A stretch of DNA of 64,000 nucleotides from Oerskovia flava (lineage in GTDB: Bacteria > Actinomycetota > Actinomycetes > Actinomycetales > Cellulomonadaceae): positions 62,001 through 126,000 of the forward strand of contig NZ_JAOXSR010000009.1 in NCBI RefSeq assembly GCF_026163685.1, read 5' to 3'. The number at the start of each line of letters is the position of its first letter. The stretch's first letter is position 1. The notes beneath the pieces are model-generated. The model was not told the DNA's origin. It saw only the letters and a list, made by a program, of their open reading frames with translations, and searched no databases. This document shows, one piece after another, positions 42,263 to 49,904 of the stretch. Made by a program: the position numbers and the translations under genes.

Positions 42263-44794
42263 ATGACCGACGAGACCGACCCCGGCGAGGTGTCAGCACG
42301 GCGCACGCGACGCGGTCACCTGCGGGTGTACCTCGGTGCCGCCCCCGGCGTGGGCAAGACCTACGCGATGCTCGACGAAGGTCGTCGGCGACGGGGACGA
42401 GGCGTGGACGTCGTCGTGGGCCTGGTCGAGACCCACGACCGACCGAACACGGCCGCGTTGGTCGAGGGCCTCGACGTGGTCCCCCGCACGACGGTCCGGT
42501 ACCGCGGAGCCCATTTCACCGAGATGGATGTCGACGCCGTGCTCGCTCGCCGCCCGACGGTCGCGCTCGTCGACGAGCTCGCCCACACCAACGTGCCGGG
42601 GAGCCGGAACGCGAAGCGGTGGCAGGACGTCGACGAGCTGCTGGCCGCGGGCATCGACGTCGTGACCACCCTGAACATCCAGCATCTGGAGACCTTGAAC
42701 GACGTCGTGACGTCGATCACCGGTATCCAGCAGCAAGAGACCCTCCCGGACGAGGTGGTTCGGCGCGCCGACCAGATCGAGCTCGTCGACATGAGCCCGG
42801 AGGCGCTGCGCCGCAGGCTCGCGCACGGGAACGTCTACAAGGCCGAGAAGGTCGACGCCGCCCTGGCGAACTACTTCCGCCTGGGCAACCTCACCGCGCT
42901 GCGCGAGCTCGCGCTGCTCTGGACCGCAGACCGGGTCGAGGACGCCCTCGAGACCTACCGGCGCGAGCACGGGATCAACGCCACGTGGGCGACCAGGGAG
43001 CGAGTCGTCGTCGCCGTCACCGCCGGGCCCGAGAGCGAGACGCTGATCCGCAGAGCCGCCCGTCTCGCACAGCGCGCGAGCGGTGGCGAGCTCCTGGCCC
43101 TGCACGTCCTGCGAGAGGACGGGCTCGCCGACGTCGCGCCGGACTCCCGCGTACGCCTCCGCACCCTGGTCGAGTCGCTGGGAGGCAGCTGGCACACCGT
43201 GATGGCGGACGACGTCGCGCGGGCCATCCTGGACTTCGCGCGCGGTGTCAACGCCAGCCAGATCCTGCTCGGCGCCACCCGACGACCCCGTGTCGCAGCG
43301 GCGTTCTCCCCCGGGATCGCGCCGGAAGTGATCCGCGACTCCGGCGAGACGGACGTCCTCGTCGTCACGCACGAGCACGCCGGGCGCAGCAGGTTCAGCC
43401 GCTCACGCCGTGGCGCACTGAGCCGACGGCGAGTCGTCGCCGGATGGGCTCTCGCGACGATCGGCCCACCTCTGCTTGCCCTCGGCCTGCGGACGGTCGG
43501 CGGCCTCGACGCGTTGCCCACCGTCCTGATGCTCTTCCTCGCACTGACCGTGGGCGTCGCGATCATCGGCGGGCTGCTGCCCGCACTCCTCGCGGCTGTC
43601 GCCAGCGGCCTGCTCAGCAACTACCTCTTCACACCCCCGCTGTACACCTGGACGATCGCCGAGCCGCAGAACGCCCTGGCCATCGTGGTGCTCGTCGCCG
43701 TGGCGGTCGCCGTGTCCGCCGTGGTCGACATCGCGGCACGCCGCACCACGGAGGCTGCGCGAGCGCGCACGGAAGCGGACGCTCTGACCACCATCGCCGG
43801 AAGCATCCTGCGGGGCGGCGACGCCGTCCCGTCGATGCTCGCGCAGCTGCGCGAGACCCTCCAGCTCGCTGCCGTGGCGTTGGAGCGGCGGGATGACGCC
43901 ACAGGGGCGTGGCGCCACGTGGACGCGGTCGGCACCCCATCGCCGGACGGCGACGATCATGTGGCGCCGATCTCCGGGAACCTCCGGCTCCGGCTGTGGG
44001 GCAGGTCGATGTCGGCGAACGACCTACGGCTCGCACGCGCCGTCGGCCACCAGGCGGAGGCCGTCCTCGAGCGCGACCACCTCCGTGCGGAGGCCAGGGC
44101 GAGCCGGGCCGAGCGCGAGCGCGGTGCCATACGGACCGCCCTGCTCGCAGCCGTGTCGCACGACCTCCGCACGCCGCTCGCGGCGATGAAGGCCGGGATC
44201 AGCGCGCTGCTGACCACTCGCGGAATCCCGGAGACCGACCGGGCGGAGCTCCTCGCCGACCTGGACCACAACGCCGACCGTCTGCAGCTGCTCATCGACA
44301 ACCTTCTCGACATGAGCCGCCTCGACTCGGGGTCCGTCACGCCGCGGCTCGAGCCACGCGCACTGGACGAGATCATCCCTCGTGCCGTCGACTCCGTCCC
44401 TGCCGGCGCCGTCGAGATCGACGTCCCCGAGTCGCTCCCCCTCCTGAGGGTCGACGCCGGGCTGCTCGAGCGGGCACTGGCCAACGTCGTCGAGAACGCC
44501 GTGCGCCACAGCCCACCGGGAGAATTCGTGAACGTGAGCGCGCAGTGCCTCGGCGACACGATGGTGATCCGCGTCGTCGATCACGGGTCGGGCGTGCCCG
44601 ACGTGGGCAAGGACCTGATGTTCACCGCGTTCCAACGTCTCGGCGACGCGCCCGGCGGCAAGGGTGTCGGCCTCGGCCTCGCGGTGGCGCGCGGTTTTGT
44701 CGAGGCGAACGGGGGCACGATCGAGGCAGAAGACACACCCGGCGGTGGCCTGACGATGGTGGTCAACCTGCCCCTGAACGGAGACGTGCGATGA
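42263..44794 (+). CDS. kdpD: Sensor histidine kinase KdpD
   Basis: An 843-residue sensor. The KdpD domain (about 17-225) has Walker A GAAPGVGKT at 25-33 and LVDELAHTNVPGSRN. A USP domain follows (about 250-370), four membrane helices at about 395-500, a GAF-like region, then the kinase with H-box AAVSHDLRTPLAAMKAG, N-box NVVENAVRHSPP and G-boxes VVDHGSGVPD and GKGVGLGLAVARGF. It senses low potassium and turgor. The ATG at 42263 is preferred over a TTG at 42248. Its stop overlaps kdpE (ATGA). Confidence 0.95.
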   Translation: MTDETDPGEVSARRTRRGHLRVYLGAAPGVGKTYAMLDEGRRRRGRGVDVVVGLVETHDRPNTAALVEGLDVVPRTTVRYRGAHFTEMDVDAVLARRPTVALVDELAHTNVPGSRNAKRWQDVDELLAAGIDVVTTLNIQHLETLNDVVTSITGIQQQETLPDEVVRRADQIELVDMSPEALRRRLAHGNVYKAEKVDAALANYFRLGNLTALRELALLWTADRVEDALETYRREHGINATWATRERVVVAVTAGPESETLIRRAARLAQRASGGELLALHVLREDGLADVAPDSRVRLRTLVESLGGSWHTVMADDVARAILDFARGVNASQILLGATRRPRVAAAFSPGIAPEVIRDSGETDVLVVTHEHAGRSRFSRSRRGALSRRRVVAGWALATIGPPLLALGLRTVGGLDALPTVLMLFLALTVGVAIIGGLLPALLAAVASGLLSNYLFTPPLYTWTIAEPQNALAIVVLVAVAVAVSAVVDIAARRTTEAARARTEADALTTIAGSILRGGDAVPSMLAQLRETLQLAAVALERRDDATGAWRHVDAVGTPSPDGDDHVAPISGNLRLRLWGRSMSANDLRLARAVGHQAEAVLERDHLRAEARASRAERERGAIRTALLAAVSHDLRTPLAAMKAGISALLTTRGIPETDRAELLADLDHNADRLQLLIDNLLDMSRLDSGSVTPRLEPRALDEIIPRAVDSVPAGAVEIDVPESLPLLRVDAGLLERALANVVENAVRHSPPGEFVNVSAQCLGDTMVIRVVDHGSGVPDVGKDLMFTAFQRLGDAPGGKGVGLGLAVARGFVEANGGTIEAEDTPGGGLTMVVNLPLNGDVR

Positions 44795-45471
44795 CGACTC
44801 GTGTGCTCGTGGTCGAGGACGAGCCCGCCCTGGCGCGGGCGCTCGCGGTCACCCTCCGCGCGAAACGGTACGACGTGAGCATCGCTCACTCCGGGGTCGG
44901 CGGTCTCGACGCGGCCGCGACCTGGCACCCGGACCTCGTCGTCCTCGACCTCGGCCTGCCCGACCTCGACGGGCTCGAGGTGCTCCGCGCGCTGCGGGCC
45001 TGGTCGGCGGTGCCCGTCGTCGTGCTCTCCGCCCGCCAGACCAGCGACGACAAGGTGGAGGCCCTCGACGCCGGGGCGGACGACTACGTCACCAAGCCTT
45101 TCGGGATGGACGAGCTCCTCGCACGGATCCGCGCCGCGGTGCGGAGGCGAGGACCGAGCGACTCACCCCCGGTCGTGCGGACCGCAGCCTTCACGGTCGA
45201 CCTCGCGGCCCGCCGCGTGCACACGGCGGCGGGCGACGACGTGCGTCTGACACCGACCGAGTGGCACATGCTCGAGATCCTCGCCCGCAACGTGGGCAAG
45301 GTCGTCGGACGTCGTGAGCTCCTGCAGGAGCTACGCGGTCCGCATCTCGACCGGGAGACCCACTACCTGCGCGTCTACCTCGCCCAGCTCCGCCGAAAGC
45401 TCGAGCCCGACCCGGCTCGTCCCCGGCACCTGATCACCGAGGCAGGGATGGGATACCGTCTCGAACCGTGA
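44791..45471 (+). CDS. kdpE: Response regulator KdpE
   Basis: A 226-residue OmpR-family regulator. The receiver domain (1-118) has the acidic pair ED at 9-10, phospho-acceptor Asp53 in VVLDLGLPDLDG, and Lys in YVTKPFG. The C-terminal winged helix (130-226) ends in ITEAGMGYRLEP. With KdpD it activates the kdp genes, probably through the GTCAGGA repeats at 37609-37656. Last gene of the cluster; only a weak 7-bp hairpin (45522-45545) follows. Confidence 0.95.
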   Translation: MTTRVLVVEDEPALARALAVTLRAKRYDVSIAHSGVGGLDAAATWHPDLVVLDLGLPDLDGLEVLRALRAWSAVPVVVLSARQTSDDKVEALDAGADDYVTKPFGMDELLARIRAAVRRRGPSDSPPVVRTAAFTVDLAARRVHTAAGDDVRLTPTEWHMLEILARNVGKVVGRRELLQELRGPHLDRETHYLRVYLAQLRRKLEPDPARPRHLITEAGMGYRLEP

Positions 45472-45628
45472 TCGCACCGTGTGCTGACGAGGCACAGGGG
45501 GTCGCACCCCGGCAGTTGCGTGCGGTGCGCGGCGCCCTGCACCGCGCCCGGTGGGGTCTCGTGGCGACATCGTGGTGATGACGTGACGGTCGGGGGGTTG
45601 ACGACCAGGTAGAGCGCCTCGCCCCCTC

Positions 45629-45641
45629 TAGACTGACCCCC
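45629..45641 (+). promoter_or_regulatory. Leaderless-type -10 before the gene at 45642
   Basis: TAGACT at 45629-45634, 7 bases, then the ATG at 45642; no ribosome site is visible. Confidence 0.4.
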
Positions 45642-45938
45642 ATGATCTTCAAGTCCGTGGGCGACGACCGTCCGTACCCCGATCACGGTCTCGTGACCCC
45701 CAAGGACTGGTCCGACGTCCCGCCGCGGCAGGTCCGCCTCGACGAGCTCGTCACGACCAAGCGCACGCTCAACCTCGACAACCTGCTCTCCGAGGACTCG
45801 ACGTTCTACGGCGACCTCTTCGCGCACGTGGTCGAGTACCGCGGCGTCCTGTACCTCGAGGACGGTCTGCACCGGGCTGTCCGGGCGGCGCTGCAGCAGC
45901 GCGCGATCCTCCACGCCCGCGTGCTGACCGTAAAATGA
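45642..45938 (+). CDS. Small conserved actinobacterial protein with DGLHR motif (ParB/sulfiredoxin-like)
   Basis: A 98-residue soluble protein that I recognise as widespread in actinobacteria but without assigned function. It shows PPRQVRLDELVTTKRTLNLD and the C-terminal YLEDGLHRAVRAALQQ. The DGLHR stretch resembles the DGHHR nucleotide-binding loop of ParB/sulfiredoxin-fold proteins. Some annotations name relatives VapB-like antitoxin; no PIN-domain toxin lies nearby, so I do not adopt that. It is immediately upstream of a LytR_C gene, 25 bases apart. Confidence 0.7.
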   Translation: MIFKSVGDDRPYPDHGLVTPKDWSDVPPRQVRLDELVTTKRTLNLDNLLSEDSTFYGDLFAHVVEYRGVLYLEDGLHRAVRAALQQRAILHARVLTVK

Positions 45939-45963
45939 TGCGCCGTTCGGGTAAGTTTCTGGC

Positions 45964-46599
45964 GTGACCACGAAGACCGACCAGGACCCCGCTCGCGCAC
46001 AGCGCCGCCGGCGCATGCACGAGCGGCAGGCCGTCGTCTTCGGGCTCCTCATCGCCTTCCTGGCGGTGTGCGGCATCGGTGCGCTCGCGATCTACACCGG
46101 GGCGATCGAAGCGCCGTTCGCCCGCGACTTCACCACGCCAGAGGTGATCGACCCGCTCGCCGACGTCCCGGCGCCCTGCCTACCCGAGGACACCCTGCCG
46201 GTGGCGTACAGCGACATCGAGGTCATGGTGCTCAACGGGTCCGGGACGGGCGGGATCGCGAACGCCAACGAGGAGATCCTCGAACGCCGCGGCTTCGTCG
46301 TCACCGGCACCGGGAACGTCGCGGAGACGGCCCGCACCCAGGTCAGGTTCGGCGCCGAGGGCGTCGCCGCGGCGTACACGCTCGCGGCCCACTACGAGAA
46401 CGTCGCTCTCCTCCTGGACGACCGAGAGGGTACGGGGATCGACCTCGTCCTCGGCACGGAGTTCGAGCGGCTGGTGGACCCGGAGCTTGTCGAGCTCGAC
46501 GCCGAGACGCCGCTCGTCGACGCCGAGGGCTGCGAGCCCCTCGAGGAGATCACGCCTCGACCCGGCCCGGTGCCCGACGAGGAGGAGGCGGAGGAGTAG
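45964..46599 (+). CDS. LytR C-terminal domain membrane protein
   Basis: A 211-residue envelope protein: basic cytoplasmic N-terminus (1-22), one membrane helix (about 24-46), then an external LytR_C domain (about 78-170) with VMVLNGSGTGGIANANEEIL and LERRGFVVTGTGN, and an acidic Pro/Glu tail. LytR_C domains occur in proteins linked to attachment of polymers to peptidoglycan, but this one lacks the LCP catalytic domain. GTG at 45964 is 6 bases after TAAGTT, suggesting a leaderless start. Confidence 0.85.
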   Translation: MTTKTDQDPARAQRRRRMHERQAVVFGLLIAFLAVCGIGALAIYTGAIEAPFARDFTTPEVIDPLADVPAPCLPEDTLPVAYSDIEVMVLNGSGTGGIANANEEILERRGFVVTGTGNVAETARTQVRFGAEGVAAAYTLAAHYENVALLLDDREGTGIDLVLGTEFERLVDPELVELDAETPLVDAEGCEPLEEITPRPGPVPDEEEAEE

Positions 46600-46651
46600 G
46601 CACTCGCCCCGCCCGACTCCCACCCGCCCGCGCGACCCTGAACGGCCATCG

Positions 46652-47278
46652 ATGACTCTCTCCACCACGCCCTCCCCCACGATCCGCCCGGCGCGCACCG
46701 ACGACACCGCCGAGGTCGACCGGCTGTACGACATCTGCCTGCGCACCGGCGACTCCGGGCAGGACGCGAGCGGTCAGTACTCCGACCCGCGACTGATCGG
46801 CGAGATCTACCTCGGCGCCTACCTCGCGCTCGAACCCGACCTCGCGTTCGTGCTCGACGACGGCACCGGTCCCGTCGGGTACGTCGTGGGGACGCAGGAC
46901 ACCGCCGCGTTCGAGGCGCGCTGCGCGCGCGAGTGGTGGCCGCCCCTGCGGCAGCGCTATCCCCGCGGCGCGTTCGCCGAAGGCTCGCCCGACGCCCAGC
47001 TCGTCGGTCAGGTGCACGCGCCCCGCACGACGGATCGCTCCATCGCCACCGCGTACCCCGCGCACCTGCACGTCGACCTGCTGCCGCAGGCACAGGGCGG
47101 CGGCAACGGCAGGCGCCTGCTCCAGACGCTGTTCGACGCCCTGCGCGCACGCGGCGTCTCCGGGCTGCACCTCGGTGTCGCGCCGGGCAACACCGCGGCG
47201 ATCGGCTTCTACCGGCACCTCGGGTTCACCGAGCTCGACACCCCCGACGGCGGCCTGGTCCTCGGCCTGCGCCTCTGA
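46652..47278 (+). CDS. GNAT family N-acetyltransferase
   Basis: A 208-residue acetyltransferase. It has the IRPARTDDTAEVDRLYDIC start, the central strand FVLDDGTGPVGYVVG and the acetyl-CoA loop LPQAQGGGNGRRLLQTL (about 147-163), then AIGFYRHLGFTELD. The substrate is unknown; relatives include acyl-CoA-dependent amine and sugar modifiers. The ATG at 46652 is chosen at the beginning of similarity. A palindromic repeat, usable as terminator, lies 28 bases downstream. Confidence 0.85.
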   Translation: MTLSTTPSPTIRPARTDDTAEVDRLYDICLRTGDSGQDASGQYSDPRLIGEIYLGAYLALEPDLAFVLDDGTGPVGYVVGTQDTAAFEARCAREWWPPLRQRYPRGAFAEGSPDAQLVGQVHAPRTTDRSIATAYPAHLHVDLLPQAQGGGNGRRLLQTLFDALRARGVSGLHLGVAPGNTAAIGFYRHLGFTELDTPDGGLVLGLRL

Positions 47279-47305
47279 CGGCCCGGCCCCCACCCCCTCC
47301 CCAGT

Positions 47306-47367
47306 CGCCGAACAGGCGGTTCCTCGGCACGATGCGTCGTTCCTACCGAGAAACCGCCTGTTCGGCG
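47306..47367. repeat. Palindromic repeat family B, copy 1
   Basis: Arms CGCCGAACAGGCGGTTCCTCGG (stated in two parts: 47306-47316 and 47317-47327) and 47346-47367 pair at 21 of 22 positions. The centre contains GATGCGTCGTTCCT. It lies between the convergent GNAT and AbiEi-like genes. Confidence 0.88.
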
Positions 47368-47385
47368 AGGCCCGGGGGGCGGGGG

Positions 47386-48336
47386 TCAGCGGGGGGCGAG
47401 GGCTCGCAGCGTTCGGCGGACGCTGCGCGCGACAGTTCCGTCCCCACCCAGGTCGCGGGCGGTGAAACGCAGGACGTGCACGCGCCCGCTGGTGACCAGC
47501 GAGTTCTGCCGGGTGCGGTCGGCGAACAGGGCGCTCGGTGTGTCGTGCACCTCCGCGCCGTCGATCTCGGCGATCAGCCAGCGCTCCTCGTCGAGCCGCC
47601 ACCCCATGTCGCCGCGCCGGAGCGTGCCGTCGGCGTCGGGCAGCGGGACCTGGAGCTGGTCGGGTGGGAGACCGTGGTCGACGCACTCGAGCCGCGCCCG
47701 GGTCTCGAGCGGAGACTCGGCGCGCGCGTCGGCGAGCTCCCACCAGGCGTGCGTCCGCGCCACGCCCCGTCGGCCTCGGGCCAGGTCGTGCGCGCGGTCG
47801 AGCTCGCTGCGCGTCACCGCTCCCTGGTACAGCGCGGAGTCCATGACCGACACGGCGTGCTCCCGGTCCAGCTCCGGCACCGCCTGCGCGAGCGCCCAGT
47901 CGGGAGTGACGACGAGCCGCCGGGCGACGCGCCGGACGGTCATCCCGTCGTCGAACTGCCGCAGCCTCAGACCGTCGCGGGAGACGAGGCGCCCTGCCCC
48001 TGGCAACGCGGCCTCCGGGACGACCCGTCTCGGCAGGCCCTGGATGCCGTGCAGTGCGAGTGCGCACGAGCCGACGGCGATCGCGTCCGGTCCGAACGCG
48101 AGGAGCGCGGCCCACGCCGCGCGGCGGTGCCGGTGCGCCCAGGGTCGGTCGCGCACCCGGGTGAGGTCGGAGTCGTAGACGCCCCTCGTCACCCGGGACC
48201 ATCCGCCGGACCGCACGAGGCGGGCGAGGCGGTCGGCGCTCACGCCGGCGGCGCGGCACTGCGCGGTGGAGACGAGACCCTCCTGTGCGGAGGCGACCGT
48301 CTCGAGCGCGGGTGGCACAGGTCGACGAGGAGGCAC
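47386..48336 (-). CDS. AbiEi-like winged-helix / DUF559-type nuclease-fold protein
   Basis: A protein of about 316 residues. The N-terminal part (about 10-60) is an AbiEi-type antitoxin-like winged helix (LVSTAQCRAAGVSADRLARLV, GGWSRVTRGVY), the middle is the AbiEi-like linker with LLAFGPDAIAVGSCALALHG, and the C-terminal ~110 residues are DUF559-like, a PD-(D/E)XK-type fold (ESPLETRARLECVDHGL, DMGWRLDEERWLIAEIDG, ending with FTARDL). Such proteins are common, often multi-copy, in actinobacteria. No AbiEii toxin is adjacent, so calling it an antitoxin would be unsafe. The GTG at 48336 is chosen; a GTG at 48423 would add 29 Arg-rich residues. It is bracketed by two copies of palindrome family B. 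Confidence 0.7.
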   Translation of the reverse strand: MPPRRPVPPALETVASAQEGLVSTAQCRAAGVSADRLARLVRSGGWSRVTRGVYDSDLTRVRDRPWAHRHRRAAWAALLAFGPDAIAVGSCALALHGIQGLPRRVVPEAALPGAGRLVSRDGLRLRQFDDGMTVRRVARRLVVTPDWALAQAVPELDREHAVSVMDSALYQGAVTRSELDRAHDLARGRRGVARTHAWWELADARAESPLETRARLECVDHGLPPDQLQVPLPDADGTLRRGDMGWRLDEERWLIAEIDGAEVHDTPSALFADRTRQNSLVTSGRVHVLRFTARDLGGDGTVARSVRRTLRALAPR

Positions 48337-48434
48337 CCGGACATCCCACGACGCCGCACCGCGCCGCACCCAGCCGCGCGCCACGGCCTGTGGACGGGCC
48401 CTCCCTCCCTGGGCCCTGTGCACACCACCCCAGT

Positions 48435-48496
48435 CGCCGAACAGGCGGTTTCTCGGCAGGATGCGTCGTTCCTGCCGAGAATCCGCCTGTTCGGCG
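48435..48496. repeat. Palindromic repeat family B, copy 2
   Basis: 26-base arms 48435-48460 and 48471-48496 pair at 25 of 26 positions around ATGCGTCGTT. The arms match copy 1 (CGCCGAACAGGCGG core). The right arm ends one base before the permease stop codon, so it also serves as that gene's terminator. Confidence 0.9.
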
Positions 48497-49855
48497 TCAG
48501 GGGGCGGACGCCGGGCTGGCCGGCTCCTGGGACGTGCCGCGCCAGCGGGAGAGGGTGCGCATGACGTGGTAGATGGCGAGCGCCGCCGCCGTCCCCAGCG
48601 CGATGCCCTCGAAGCTCACGGCGCCGGCATGCCACGTGAAGTTCGCGATGCCGATGACGAGCGGCACGGCGGCGGTGGTGAGGTTCACGGGGTCGGAGAA
48701 GTCGACCTTGTTCTGCACCCAGATGCGCGCGCCGAGGATGCCGATCATGCCGTAGAGGAGGGTCGTCACTCCACCGAGGACACCGGCGGGGATCGAGTTG
48801 ATGAGCTCGCCGAACTTCGGCGACATGCTCAGCACGAGGGCGGTCGCGGCCGCCACCCAGTACGCGGCGGTGGAGTAGACCCGGGTCGCGGCCATCACGC
48901 CGATGTTCTCGGCGTAGGTCGTGGTCCCCGAGCCTCCGCCGGTCCCGGCGAGCGTTGTCGCGAGTCCGTCGGCGAAGAGCGCACGGCCCATCATCGGGTC
49001 GAGGTTGGTGCCGGTCATCGCGGCGACGGACTTCACGTGCCCGACGTTCTCGGCGACGAGCACGAGGACGACGGGGACGAAGAGGCCGAGGACCGCGACG
49101 TCGAACGACGGTGCGACGAACTGCGGGAACCCGAACCAGGCGGCCTCGCCGACGGCGGTGAGGTCGACCTCGCCGCGCACGGCGGCGAACACGTACCCCG
49201 CGACGACGCCGACGAGGATGGCGAGCCGCCCGAGGATGCCCTTGAACAGCACGGTGATGGCGATGATCGCGGCGAGGGTGAACAGCGCCGTGACGGGGGC
49301 CGCGCGGAACCCGTTGGTGCAGGTCTCGACGATCTCGCCGCCGACGACGTCCTGCTGGCACGTCCCCCACGCGACGGGCGCGAGGTTGAGCCCGATGAGC
49401 GCGACGATCGTGCCGGTGACGACGGGCGGCATGGTGAGGTCGATCCACCGCGGACCGGCGACGTGCACGACGATCCCGACGATCGCGAGGGTCACCCCGG
49501 TGACGAGGATGCCGCCGACCGCGACGGACTGACCGTGCGAGGCGGTGGCGGCACCGATCGGCGCGATGAACGCGAAGCTGGACCCGAGGTAGCTGGGCAG
49601 CCGGTTGCGGGTGATGAGCAGGAAGCCGAAGGTGCCGATCGCGGAGAAGAACAGCGTGGTCGCCGGCGAGAGCCCTGTGAGGAGGGGGACGAGGAACGTC
49701 GCGCCGAACATGGCGACGACGTGCTGCATCCCGATACCGAGGGTGCGCGGCCAGGTGAGTCGCTCGCCGGGCGAGACGACCTCGCCGGGCGCGACGCGCC
49801 GGCCGTCGCCGTGGACCGACCAGGGGCCGCGGGTCGACGTGGTGGGGGTGCTCAT
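48497..49855 (-). CDS. Uracil/xanthine (NCS2) permease
   Basis: A 452-residue secondary transporter with about 14 hydrophobic segments. NCS2 marks: GIGMQHVVAMFGATFLVP near 40, SSFAFIAPIGAA, the central Glu in VAENVGHVKSV, the second TM10-type Asn/Gly stretch GTGGGSGTTTYAENIGVMA and LYGMIGILGARIW. It is closest in layout to UraA/PyrP uracil permeases, but a purine substrate is possible. ATG at 49855 with GGAG 6 bases upstream; TATCCT at 49900-49895 is a plausible -10 that overlaps the tail of the preceding GH81 gene. Confidence 0.9.
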   Translation of the reverse strand: MSTPTTSTRGPWSVHGDGRRVAPGEVVSPGERLTWPRTLGIGMQHVVAMFGATFLVPLLTGLSPATTLFFSAIGTFGFLLITRNRLPSYLGSSFAFIAPIGAATASHGQSVAVGGILVTGVTLAIVGIVVHVAGPRWIDLTMPPVVTGTIVALIGLNLAPVAWGTCQQDVVGGEIVETCTNGFRAAPVTALFTLAAIIAITVLFKGILGRLAILVGVVAGYVFAAVRGEVDLTAVGEAAWFGFPQFVAPSFDVAVLGLFVPVVLVLVAENVGHVKSVAAMTGTNLDPMMGRALFADGLATTLAGTGGGSGTTTYAENIGVMAATRVYSTAAYWVAAATALVLSMSPKFGELINSIPAGVLGGVTTLLYGMIGILGARIWVQNKVDFSDPVNLTTAAVPLVIGIANFTWHAGAVSFEGIALGTAAALAIYHVMRTLSRWRGTSQEPASPASAP

Positions 49856-49904
49856 GGGACTCCGTCCGTGGGTTCTCGTGCAACGCCAGGACGCAGGATA
49901 GCCG

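Noticed and set aside
45642-45938. Toxin-antitoxin antitoxin (VapB)
   Set aside because: No PIN toxin or other toxin gene adjacent, and the DGLHR motif suggests another fold.
47386-48423. Type IV toxin-antitoxin system
   Set aside because: Only the AbiEi-like domain is present, fused to a DUF559-like region; there is no AbiEii nucleotidyltransferase gene next to it.
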